A DNA stretch of 9,878 nucleotides from an uncultured Litorilinea sp. (lineage in GTDB: Bacteria > Chloroflexota > Anaerolineae > Caldilineales > Caldilineaceae): positions 1 to 9,878 of the forward strand of contig CAMPHP010000065.1 of assembly GCA_946885925.1 (NCBI GenBank), read 5' to 3'. Position 1 is the stretch's first letter. Every line of letters begins with the position of its first letter. Below, piece after piece: positions 1 to 6,363 of the stretch. Under the pieces are notes generated by a model. That model was given only the letters and a program-made list of their open reading frames with translations, ran no database searches and was not told the DNA's origin. The position numbers were made by a program, and so were the translations under genes.

Positions 1-41
1 CGATGGTTCGGTGCAGAATTGGTAAGTTAGAGATGTGGGAA

Positions 42-84
42 CCTTCGAGGAAGCCGGGAACTCTCTGGGTGGCTTCCTCGAAGG
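42..84. repeat. perfect 14-bp inverted repeat (hairpin element)
   Basis: The left arm CCTTCGAGGAAGCC (42-55) is exactly complementary to the right arm GGCTTCCTCGAAGG (71-84), with a 15-base loop between them. It begins 57 bases beyond the stop codon of the minus-strand NUDIX gene, so it could end or stabilise that transcript. There is no T-run after either arm, so it is not a classical intrinsic terminator. The reverse complement of 65-84 recurs with two changes at 9859-9878, which suggests a dispersed element. The rest of the stretch 1-140 shows no gene. Confidence 0.8.
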
Positions 85-140
85 GGTAGGCCCAAGTTTT
101 GCGTTTCCGGCAATGCTAGACACACTTCTAATCTTTATAA

Positions 141-605
141 TTAACGGATATATGCTTGTGGTTGGTGTTCAAAGGCATCGTATATGTACTGCACACTGTT
201 CGCTAGCACTGTCATCCCTTCGATCTCTGCCAACGAATAAAAGCCATACTCTGTGGTCTCATCGCTCAATGAGAGTTCTCCATCTACCACTGTGGCTGCA
301 AAACAGAGGGAGACCTGCTGAAAGCAATTGCCGTCTGGATACTCCACGAGAAGATGCGGGTTGGAGTAGACGCCTATTAACCGGGTAATCTCTACATGCA
401 GCCCGGTTTCTTCCCATACTTCGCGGATACACGTTTCTTCAACGCTTTCGCCTGGCTCCACCAAACCACCTGGCAGACACCACTCACCATTATCTGTTCG
501 TCTTGTGAGCAAAAGCTTAGAAGCCGTTTCATCAAAGATAACAGCCGAACAACCTAAGCGAATTTTGCCTCGTTGCCCTATTCGTTCTCCTGCCAGGATA
601 TGCAC
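141..605 (-). CDS. NUDIX hydrolase (LPGG type)
   Basis: This is a 154-residue single-domain NUDIX hydrolase, the usual length for the family. Such enzymes cleave nucleoside diphosphates linked to another group (X), using a divalent metal. The complete NUDIX box runs from G47 through E53 to R61-E62-V-W-E65-E66-T-G68-L69, fitting GX5EX7REUXEEXGU exactly, so it should be active. The box is preceded by the LPGG turn. The start is a GTG at 605, chosen because AGGGAG lies eight bases upstream. It follows the other NUDIX gene by 14 bases and is the last gene of the minus-strand cluster. Its substrate cannot be read from the sequence; housekeeping nucleotide or ADP-ribose-type substrates are possible. 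It is clearly not a copy of its neighbour, since only the box is shared. Confidence 0.93.
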   Translation of the reverse strand: MHILAGERIGQRGKIRLGCSAVIFDETASKLLLTRRTDNGEWCLPGGLVEPGESVEETCIREVWEETGLHVEITRLIGVYSNPHLLVEYPDGNCFQQVSLCFAATVVDGELSLSDETTEYGFYSLAEIEGMTVLANSVQYIYDAFEHQPQAYIR

Positions 606-613
606 TACGCAGA

Positions 614-619
614 CTCCCT
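614..619 (-). promoter_or_regulatory. ribosome binding site deciding a GTG start
   Basis: On the minus strand AGGGAG lies eight bases before the GTG at 605 and in the gap just past the upstream NUDIX stop codon (622-620). It supports GTG as the true start of the 154-residue NUDIX protein. Confidence 0.7.
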
Positions 620-1252
620 TTAGCTTTCTATTGGGCAGTGTTGATTGGTGGGTGCTTGAAGTATGCTCTGGGCCATTTGCACAACCTCAAGCTCTCCGGC
701 AAAGGTGAGGATGCGTTGAGCATCTTCCAGGGTAAACCAACCCACGGCATCAACCTCGTAGCTGGTATCGCTTAGGGTGCCGCCGGTTACCTCAAGTAAG
801 TAGAAATCCACTGATTTGTGAACTAGCTCTGGTATATCTTTGCGATAGGTGTCCCAATACCAATAGTCGATGCTCTTGAGAAAGGCTACATAGCGGGTGT
901 GGAGCCCGACTTCTTCATGGACTTCGCGAATGGCGGTTTCGAGGGAGGATTCAGCCGCTTCGCGCGAGCCTTTGGGAAGTTGCCAACGGCGACCTCCGCG
1001 CGTTGCGATCAGCGCAATCTCGATAGTGTCCGCTTCACCATTTTGCCCTGCCACACGACGATAGGCCACACCCCCGGCAGAATTATCATGCCGGATGCGT
1101 GTCCAGGTCTGCTTGGTCTGGGCCGAGATTTCGGGCAGAGACGAACGCTTGATAGTCACGAGCGCATTTTTCGATAGTGATAGTTGTCCAATGTTTGCCA
1201 GTGCCATGTTGGCTAGCCATATTACACAAGAGTTAAACATCAGGTCAAACAT
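620..1252 (-). CDS. NUDIX hydrolase (LPKG type)
   Basis: A 210-residue NUDIX hydrolase. The catalytic box is complete: G95, E101, R109-E110-V-H-E113-E114-V-G116-L117. It is preceded by SAGGVAYRR (58-66) and WQLPKG (90-95). The SAGG.....LPKG layout and the following IDYWYWD (128-134) and VHKSVDFYLLE (144-154) resemble the bis(5'-nucleosyl)-tetraphosphatase/MutT1-like branch, so diadenosine polyphosphate or 8-oxo-nucleotide clean-up are reasonable guesses, not shown. The first 50 residues are poorly conserved in look and the start is uncertain: ATG codons at 1252, 1240 and 1207 are all in frame, and none has a clear ribosome binding site. It lies 33 bases after the 184-residue gene and 14 before the second NUDIX gene, so co-transcription is likely. 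Confidence 0.9.
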   Translation of the reverse strand: MFDLMFNSCVIWLANMALANIGQLSLSKNALVTIKRSSLPEISAQTKQTWTRIRHDNSAGGVAYRRVAGQNGEADTIEIALIATRGGRRWQLPKGSREAAESSLETAIREVHEEVGLHTRYVAFLKSIDYWYWDTYRKDIPELVHKSVDFYLLEVTGGTLSDTSYEVDAVGWFTLEDAQRILTFAGELEVVQMAQSILQAPTNQHCPIES

Positions 1253-1285
1253 TATGCAAAAGATAGGGAAAAGCTCAAGAACAGA

Positions 1286-1840
1286 TTATCGTTCATGGCT
1301 TTTGTTGGGTTGTGGCCTCTGCTCGCGCTGCCAGTGGCGGTTGGTTGGTTTGCCCTGCACAGGGCCATCGGCTACTGCAACGGCAAGGGCACGGGCAACA
1401 CGCAGCCAGTTATCGGGCTGTTGCGCCACCAAGGCTGGTGGTAGCCACATGGGATTGACGAAGATGAGGGCACTGGCAAGCTCGTTTGGCGTCCATACGG
1501 TGCGTGCGCGCGCAATGACGACAAAGGTCTCCATCCACTTATCCAGCAGCACCAACCATGCTGCCAAGTCGCGGCCCGCATTGCCAGGCAGCGGCAGGGG
1601 GAGTGGCGCTTGTCCAGGCGCAAAGTCTACGACCAGCGTGCCAGTGGGCGTGGCCCAGACGCGGTCGGCGGTGAAAGCCCCAGGACGCTTGCCCAACGTA
1701 CTCCATTCCCGCAGGTTTTGGTGAAGCTCGGTGACAATGGGGGGCAAGAGTGAACTGCCCAGTTGGGCCAGAGGCTGCGCTCCCTCTGGGGGCTGGTCGG
1801 CAGTGATAAGTGTATGGTTGTGAATGAAATAGAATGACAT
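1286..1840 (-). CDS. conserved-looking protein of unknown function
   Basis: I do not recognise this 184-residue protein. It has no signal peptide or membrane segment, so it is probably cytoplasmic. Visible features are a proline-rich stretch (78-86), an aromatic/hydrophobic central part (91-135) and a basic, glutamine- and proline-rich tail (163-184). It is kept as a gene because it starts 12 bases after the corA stop, ends 33 bases before a NUDIX gene on the same strand, and fills this gap with one uninterrupted frame. A competing plus-strand open frame covers part of it (1095-1724), but that frame also runs through the NUDIX gene and reads as low-complexity basic sequence. No clear ribosome binding site precedes the ATG, so translation may be coupled to corA. 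Confidence 0.65.
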   Translation of the reverse strand: MSFYFIHNHTLITADQPPEGAQPLAQLGSSLLPPIVTELHQNLREWSTLGKRPGAFTADRVWATPTGTLVVDFAPGQAPLPLPLPGNAGRDLAAWLVLLDKWMETFVVIARARTVWTPNELASALIFVNPMWLPPALVAQQPDNWLRVARALAVAVADGPVQGKPTNRHWQREQRPQPNKSHER

Positions 1841-1852
1841 AAATGGTTCACA

Positions 1853-2833
1853 CTAGATCCAGTGGCGGCGACGGAAGATATACAACATTGTGACAGCAAG
1901 ACTGATAAAAATGAGCCAAACCATGGGGTATCCCCAACGCCAATGCAATTCTGGCATATAGTCAAAGTTCATGCCATAGACGCCCGCAATAAAGCTCAAG
2001 GGCATAAAAATAGTTGAGATGATGGTCAACAGCTTCATCACCACATTGAGCCGGTTGCTCGAGAGGGTGAGATGGGTAGTCATGGTGCTTTGCACAAGCT
2101 CGGTCATACTATCCGTGAGATCAGCAATGCGCGAGAGATGGTCATATAGATCTTGGAAGTAAATGCGGGCATCGCTCGGGATGGTGCTAAGTTCGTCGTG
2201 GGCGAGGTGTTCAAAAACCTCACGTTGGGGGATCAGAATGCGACGTATCCGTAATGTGCTGCTTTTGGTCGTAAGAATTTCGTTGAGGATGGCTGTTTCC
2301 TCTCTTGCGCTCGCTTGAAAGATAAGATCGCCCAATTCCTCAATGCGTCTTTCAAATCTATCCAATAAGTCCATATAGCCATCTACCTGTTTGTCCAAGA
2401 GTTCATAAAGCAACAAAGGGATCCCGCGTGCCAACCCAAGTTCTTTGTGATAGTCCGGATTCCACATCTTATCAATGGTAGTACTTTTCATTTCGTGGAT
2501 TGTGACCAGGTAGTTTGGCCCCACAAAGACATCCACCTCGCGCGTGTCGACATCCATAGGCTCGCTACCTTCTTTGAGGCTGTGGTAGACCAAGTAAAGA
2601 TAGGTTCCATAGTCGTCTAACTTGGGTATATGGATTTCATTAATCGTGTCTTCCACGGCCAAGTGGTGAAAGCGAAATAGCCCGCTTAAGACCTTCTGTT
2701 GCTCTTCTAGGGTCGGTTCTTCCAGATCAACCCAGACGCGCGCTTGCGGGTCTTTGAGTGCGCTAGGGACTTGGTCAATGGGAAGATCATCAACCAATGC
2801 ACCGCTGCGATGGCGATAGAGTACGCGGATCAT
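1853..2833 (-). CDS. corA: CorA family magnesium/divalent cation transporter
   Basis: This is a 326-residue CorA protein, a pentameric inner-membrane channel that brings Mg2+ (in some members Co2+ or Ni2+) into the cell. The long N-terminal cytoplasmic domain (about 1-265) holds the family stretch PKLDDYGTYLYLVYH (70-84) and the long coiled helix leading into the pore. The first membrane segment (about 267-286) ends in YGMNF with the GMN signature at 287-289. The external loop MPELHWRWGYP (293-303) matches the Thermotoga maritima type, and a second membrane segment (about 304-321) is followed by a basic cytoplasmic tail. Length is normal and all hallmarks are intact. It starts 30 bases after the sugar dehydrogenase stop and is followed closely by three more genes. 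The two NUDIX products downstream need Mg2+, so a shared theme is possible but unproven. No clear ribosome binding site precedes the ATG. Confidence 0.96.
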   Translation of the reverse strand: MIRVLYRHRSGALVDDLPIDQVPSALKDPQARVWVDLEEPTLEEQQKVLSGLFRFHHLAVEDTINEIHIPKLDDYGTYLYLVYHSLKEGSEPMDVDTREVDVFVGPNYLVTIHEMKSTTIDKMWNPDYHKELGLARGIPLLLYELLDKQVDGYMDLLDRFERRIEELGDLIFQASAREETAILNEILTTKSSTLRIRRILIPQREVFEHLAHDELSTIPSDARIYFQDLYDHLSRIADLTDSMTELVQSTMTTHLTLSSNRLNVVMKLLTIISTIFMPLSFIAGVYGMNFDYMPELHWRWGYPMVWLIFISLAVTMLYIFRRRHWI

Positions 2834-2842
2834 AGAGTACGC
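2816..2842. repeat. 11-bp direct repeat across the corA start
   Basis: ATAGAGTACGC occurs at 2816-2826 and again, perfectly, at 2832-2842, a 16-base period. The second copy overlaps the corA ATG (2831-2833) and the first lies in codons 3-6, so it looks like a small tandem duplication that placed the start codon. Confidence 0.7.
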
Positions 2843-2863
2843 ACGCTACTGAGACTTGAATGA

Positions 2864-4180
2864 TTAAGACTTAGATAGAGCAGGTAGAAAGTGTTGGGGA
2901 TCGAAAATCTGATAGATCTCCCCATTGAAGCCCACCACGTAAACATTGCCATGTTCATCTTCACCAAAACTGCTGATCAGAAAAGGAAGTACATCAAGTT
3001 CTTGCGTCACCCAGTTAGCCCCATCACGTTGCAGGCCCCAGACGCGCCCAGAACAGAAATCCGCATAGAGATAGACCGGCACCTGATTTGGGCGGCGCGC
3101 AGCATAGACATATCCACCTGTGACAGAGCAGTTATCATTGCTGTGATCGTAGGTGACAACTGGCGCTGTCAAGCCTGTGCGATTGCAATTTTGCCCCTGG
3201 TCGGGTGGATAGCAAACATCTCCTTCTAAAATATTCCAGCCATAATTCTGCCCGCCCTGACCCAAATCTTCGGCAGCCACGTAATTAACTTCCTCATAAG
3301 AACCCTGTCCCACATCGGCAACGTAGAGATCACCCGTGGCGCGGTCAAAGCTAAAGCGCCAGGGGTTACGTAGCCCCATGGCCCAGATCTCATTCCGATA
3401 GCCCTCTGCATCCACAAAGGGATTGTCTTCGGGCACAGTATAGGTTCCCGTTGCGCCCACTTCGATGCGTAATATTTTGCCGAGGAGTGAGGCTGGGTTC
3501 TGGCTGTTTTCAAACCGATCGCCACCGCCACCACCATCGCCCATGCCGACATAGAAATAATTATCTGGCCCAAAGAGAATGTGCCCACCATTATGGTTGG
3601 TTTCGGGTTGATTGATCTCCAAGATCGGTGATTCACTGGCATCATCAGCAAGATTGGGGTTGGCCGAGACGCGAAAGCGCGCAATCACCGTGTCATTGCT
3701 GGTATTGGGATCACCCGTGTCTGGCTCAGCTCTATCGGTGTTGCTGGTATAGTTCACAAAGAAGTAGTCTTTTTCTGCGAAGTCTGGTGGGAAGGCAAGC
3801 CCCAAGAGTCCACACTCAGTACAGTGGGATACTTGGTCGGAGATATCGAGGAAAGGAGTTTCAAGACGGTTGCCATCTTGTAGAATATGGATAAGACCTC
3901 GCTTTTCCACTACAAAGAGGCGATTTGTGCCATCATTTGCAGAGGTGACTGCGACCGGATTATCAAAACCATCTGCGATAAGCCGTAGGTTTAGCGACGG
4001 CCACGTAACTGCACGAGACTCCGCATGGACAGTTGCGCCATCTAATAAGCCTAGCATCAAGCTTGTTGTTAAGATGGCTATCAATGCTACCAGCAAATGC
4101 ATTCGTGGAATCCCTGCCAACTGCTGCGAACTTCGCGAGTGTAGGTGATCCAGTTGACGTAAGTTCTTGATAGAATCCAT
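2864..4180 (-). CDS. secreted PQQ-dependent sugar dehydrogenase-like protein (GSDH fold)
   Basis: A 438-residue precursor of the glucose/sorbosone dehydrogenase family, a six-bladed beta-propeller that in known members oxidises aldoses with the cofactor PQQ outside the membrane. A hydrophobic signal segment spans 28-50 and ends near VHAES, so it should be exported. Family motifs follow in order: a cysteine pair C120/C123 in CTECGLLGLAFPPDF, NHNGGHILFGPD (195-206) with H196 at the place of the catalytic histidine of soluble glucose dehydrogenase, the glycine-rich GMGDGGGGGD (212-221), GLRNPWRFSFD (269-279) with R271 at a PQQ-contacting position, QNYGW (311-315), and GEIYQI (420-425). C323, C332, C351 and C376 may form disulfides. 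The ATG at 4180 has no clear ribosome binding site; a second ATG at 4102 (residue 27) does, giving a 412-residue precursor with a more usual signal peptide. Substrate is unknown. Confidence 0.9.
   Translation of the reverse strand: MDSIKNLRQLDHLHSRSSQQLAGIPRMHLLVALIAILTTSLMLGLLDGATVHAESRAVTWPSLNLRLIADGFDNPVAVTSANDGTNRLFVVEKRGLIHILQDGNRLETPFLDISDQVSHCTECGLLGLAFPPDFAEKDYFFVNYTSNTDRAEPDTGDPNTSNDTVIARFRVSANPNLADDASESPILEINQPETNHNGGHILFGPDNYFYVGMGDGGGGGDRFENSQNPASLLGKILRIEVGATGTYTVPEDNPFVDAEGYRNEIWAMGLRNPWRFSFDRATGDLYVADVGQGSYEEVNYVAAEDLGQGGQNYGWNILEGDVCYPPDQGQNCNRTGLTAPVVTYDHSNDNCSVTGGYVYAARRPNQVPVYLYADFCSGRVWGLQRDGANWVTQELDVLPFLISSFGEDEHGNVYVVGFNGEIYQIFDPQHFLPALSKS
4111..4115 (-). promoter_or_regulatory. 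possible ribosome binding site for the shorter start
   Basis: AGGGA on the minus strand lies eight bases before the in-frame ATG at 4102. It favours a start at residue 27 of the longer frame, immediately before the signal-peptide core. The ATG at 4180 lacks such a site. Confidence 0.45.
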
Positions 4181-4183
4181 GAT

Positions 4184-4242
4184 CTAGTCGTTTCTAGCTC
4201 TCATTCACTTCTGGCTCTCATTCACTTCTGGCTCTCACTCAT
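4184..4242 (-). repeat. 17-bp tandem repeats carrying three mini-ORFs in the dehydrogenase leader
   Basis: The 17-mer GCTCTCATTCACTTCTG (plus strand) occurs twice in a row, perfectly, at 4197-4213 and 4214-4230, followed by a partial third copy from 4231. Because 17 is not a multiple of three, successive copies create three six-codon open frames on the minus strand: 4242-4222 (MSESQK), 4221-4201 (MRARSE) and 4204-4184 (MRARND). The first stop abuts the second ATG, the second overlaps the third by four bases (ATGA), and the third ends three bases before the ATG at 4180. Whether they are translated is unknown. Confidence 0.75.
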
Positions 4243-4258
4243 ACTATCCATGAGAGAC

Positions 4259-4279
4259 CGGCAGGCGTTTGGGCTGCCG
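4259..4279. promoter_or_regulatory. small inverted repeat near the predicted transcription start
   Basis: CGGCAG (4259-4264) pairs with CTGCCG (4274-4279) around a nine-base loop. It overlaps the transcription start (about 4276) predicted from the neighbouring promoter. It could be an operator or a 5'-end hairpin that stabilises the transcript; no regulator is identifiable. Confidence 0.35.
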
Positions 4280-4282
4280 CTA

Positions 4283-4311
4283 ATCATACCATAGCGCCTA
4301 AACAGTGCTAA
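4283..4311 (-). promoter_or_regulatory. predicted sigma-70-type promoter for the dehydrogenase-corA-NUDIX cluster
   Basis: On the minus strand TTAGCA (4311-4306) is followed after 17 bases by TATGAT (4288-4283), which is preceded by TGG, an extended -10 arrangement. The -35 box matches the consensus at four of six positions. The predicted start is near 4276, about 95 bases before the ATG at 4180. This is a pattern match only. Confidence 0.4.
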
Positions 4312-4410
4312 ACCATTTGTGCTTTCCGGCTCTTACAAACTGTTGCATCTACCGGCAGAGCAGAGGGACTTCTACGGCGTGACAGAGCGATGCTCACAAC
4401 AACTTGCACC

Positions 4411-4453
4411 AAAAAAGAGCGTCCTCTCCAGTAGCCGGAGAGGACGCTCTTTT
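4411..4453 (-). terminator. intrinsic terminator of the protease operon
   Basis: Positions 4413-4429 and 4437-4453 form a perfect 17-bp stem, GC-rich at its centre, with a seven-base loop AGTAGCC. Read on the minus strand it ends in six T residues (4416-4411). It begins about 50 bases beyond the stop of the trypsin-like protease gene. The other strand ends in four T residues, so some bidirectional activity is possible, though no plus-strand gene ends here. It separates the protease operon from the dehydrogenase promoter. Confidence 0.93.
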
Positions 4454-4503
4454 GATAGACAATGCGTATTTGAGCTAGTTGTTCGCAACCCGTAGCGCGA
4501 GGA

Positions 4504-6363
4504 TTACTTGGGATCCATTGAGATTTCTAGCTCATAGGGATCAGTAGCTTCCTCTGGAATCTGCCACTCATCCACTGCAACTGCTTCATAGTCATCATGG
4601 ACGACCACAATGCTATAGAACTCACCAGGGACTACTGTGTTATCCAACTGGTATTCGCCGCGGCGGTTGCTGCTGGCAGTGCCGTGGATCATCGAATCAG
4701 CGAAATCTGCGTCAACCCACTCTCTAACGGTGCGGCCTGGTTGCAGGAAGACAATAAACGCGCCAGAGATGGTGTTACGTGAATTGTTGCTGTCAACGAC
4801 GACACCTGTGACGCTGACCTCCTCGGCAACAACATTTGTACCACCCTCCTGCACAGTGAAATTACCCGTGCGGTAGACTTCCCCCTGAACCTCTAGTTCC
4901 AGTTCGTAGAGACCTGCGGGCAGGCCATCGGGATGGAAGATGCTGACATAGTAGGTGCCACTGTCGCCTCCATCCCAAGTTGATGGGGTCTCCAGCACCT
5001 CTTGCCCCTCGTAATACCAGCGGCTCGTCCACTCAACGCCATTTGACATGCCTTCATAGTCGAAGAAAGCATAGACCTCGTTGACTCCGCTGAAACTGGT
5101 GTTAATGCCCTGGGGTTCGTCGCCGCTAACAGCTTCGGCAAAGGTGATCTCGCCAAAGGCTGATGTGCCGGGATTGATTGGCTCTACAACATTGCCCTCG
5201 CCCACCATCGCGCCACCGCGATAGACCGGCGTATCGTTGAAGAAAAGTTCTAGCTCCAAGAAGCCATCGGGCAGACCTGTGTCATCATAGACGCTGACCC
5301 AGTTGGTGCCACTTTCGCCCCCGTCCCAGGCAAAGGAATCGCGTGCAATTTCTTGCCCCTCTGCGTACCAGACATACGTCAGGTCGCCGCCATCTTCGAA
5401 GTTGCTGTAATCAAAGACTGCGTAGATGTCGGTAATACCACTTTCGAATACGGTAGCAGGATTGATTGGTTCCCCCCGGCGGTTAACGATTTCGGCAAAT
5501 TGCACATTTGTCACCGTGGGGCCGTCACCCTGGGGATTGGGGAAATAACTGTTGACAAAGTCCAAGGCCAAGTTGCCTGAGCGCACCAGACCGATCTTGC
5601 CAATATCATCCGTGTTGCCCATCGTCGGCACACCGACAAAGCGCCCCTGGTCATCGGTTGACAGACCGCCAGAGTTGCCGTGATTCAATTCAGCGTCAGT
5701 CTTGATCCACTCATAGACCCCGTTACGGTCTTCATCCAAAAAGCCTGAGACTGTGCCTTTGGTATAAGTCGCTGTGTTGCCGCCCAGACCTGGAAAGCCA
5801 AACATATTGATCTCGTCACCGATCATGAGATCGTCGCTGTTACCAAGCGCAATGGCTGGCAATCCCAAATTTTCCGGCAGTGGAGCCTCCGGATCATCGA
5901 CCAAGCCAACGATCTGAACCAAGGCCAAGTCTAGATCAGGGTCGGTTTTGGCGATCACACCAAAATACTTGATCACCGCCTCGCCGCGCAAGTCGGGCGG
6001 AGTCACTGCAATAAAGGCCAGGGCGTCATTGTTCATCAGTCCGTTGCGCGACTCGCCTTCAACAACGTGATTATTGGTCAGGATCAACCCGTCGGTGTTC
6101 ATGACCGTGCCACTGCCCAAGCTGAACATCTCAAAGTCATTATCGGGAACAATCACCTGGACTGTCGAGCGCAGGGCGGTAGAAACCCCATCGCGGCTTA
6201 GTGCCGACGCGGGTTGGACGGCGACCGCAGTCGCCAAGAAGACAAGTGCAATGACCAGGCCGCGAAAGAGATGAGCACGCTGGACCTGGCGCATACCCCC
6301 GAGGAGGCGACCACCTACCATCGCAATCAGTTCAGTCGGAGACGCTGTGTGCTGCGTGCGCAT
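4504..6363 (-). CDS. secreted trypsin-like serine protease with repeated beta domains
   Basis: A 619-residue exported protease. A hydrophobic signal segment (about 34-50) ends with ASA near residue 54. The N-terminal trypsin-like domain (about 58-272) has an intact triad: H99 in LTNNHVV, D145 in DLDLALVQI and S231 in HGNSGG, the layout of DegP/HtrA-type enzymes. There is no PDZ domain. Instead two copies of a roughly 100-residue beta-rich module follow (about 289-389 and 408-507), sharing F-A-E, Y-A-x-F-D-Y, Y-x-E-G-Q-E, W-D-G-G-x-S-G-T, V-S and the D-G-L-P turn. The C-terminal part (514-619) looks like a carboxypeptidase-regulatory or Ig-like beta domain. The start ATG shares one base with the upstream stop (TAATG), and AGGAAGGTG (6379-6371) lies seven bases before it. 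Likely acts outside the membrane on a surface or secreted target, possibly gripped by the repeats. The target is unknown. Confidence 0.9.
   Translation of the reverse strand: MRTQHTASPTELIAMVGGRLLGGMRQVQRAHLFRGLVIALVFLATAVAVQPASALSRDGVSTALRSTVQVIVPDNDFEMFSLGSGTVMNTDGLILTNNHVVEGESRNGLMNNDALAFIAVTPPDLRGEAVIKYFGVIAKTDPDLDLALVQIVGLVDDPEAPLPENLGLPAIALGNSDDLMIGDEINMFGFPGLGGNTATYTKGTVSGFLDEDRNGVYEWIKTDAELNHGNSGGLSTDDQGRFVGVPTMGNTDDIGKIGLVRSGNLALDFVNSYFPNPQGDGPTVTNVQFAEIVNRRGEPINPATVFESGITDIYAVFDYSNFEDGGDLTYVWYAEGQEIARDSFAWDGGESGTNWVSVYDDTGLPDGFLELELFFNDTPVYRGGAMVGEGNVVEPINPGTSAFGEITFAEAVSGDEPQGINTSFSGVNEVYAFFDYEGMSNGVEWTSRWYYEGQEVLETPSTWDGGDSGTYYVSIFHPDGLPAGLYELELEVQGEVYRTGNFTVQEGGTNVVAEEVSVTGVVVDSNNSRNTISGAFIVFLQPGRTVREWVDADFADSMIHGTASSNRRGEYQLDNTVVPGEFYSIVVVHDDYEAVAVDEWQIPEEATDPYELEISMDPK

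Noticed and set aside
35..388. 117-residue plus-strand open frame at the left edge
   Set aside because: It reads through both arms of the inverted repeat and then antisense into the clear NUDIX gene.
1095..1724. 209-residue plus-strand open frame
   Set aside because: It runs antisense through the NUDIX gene and the 184-residue gene, crosses the gap between them, and reads as Ser/Arg/Ala-rich low-complexity sequence. It is a shadow frame.
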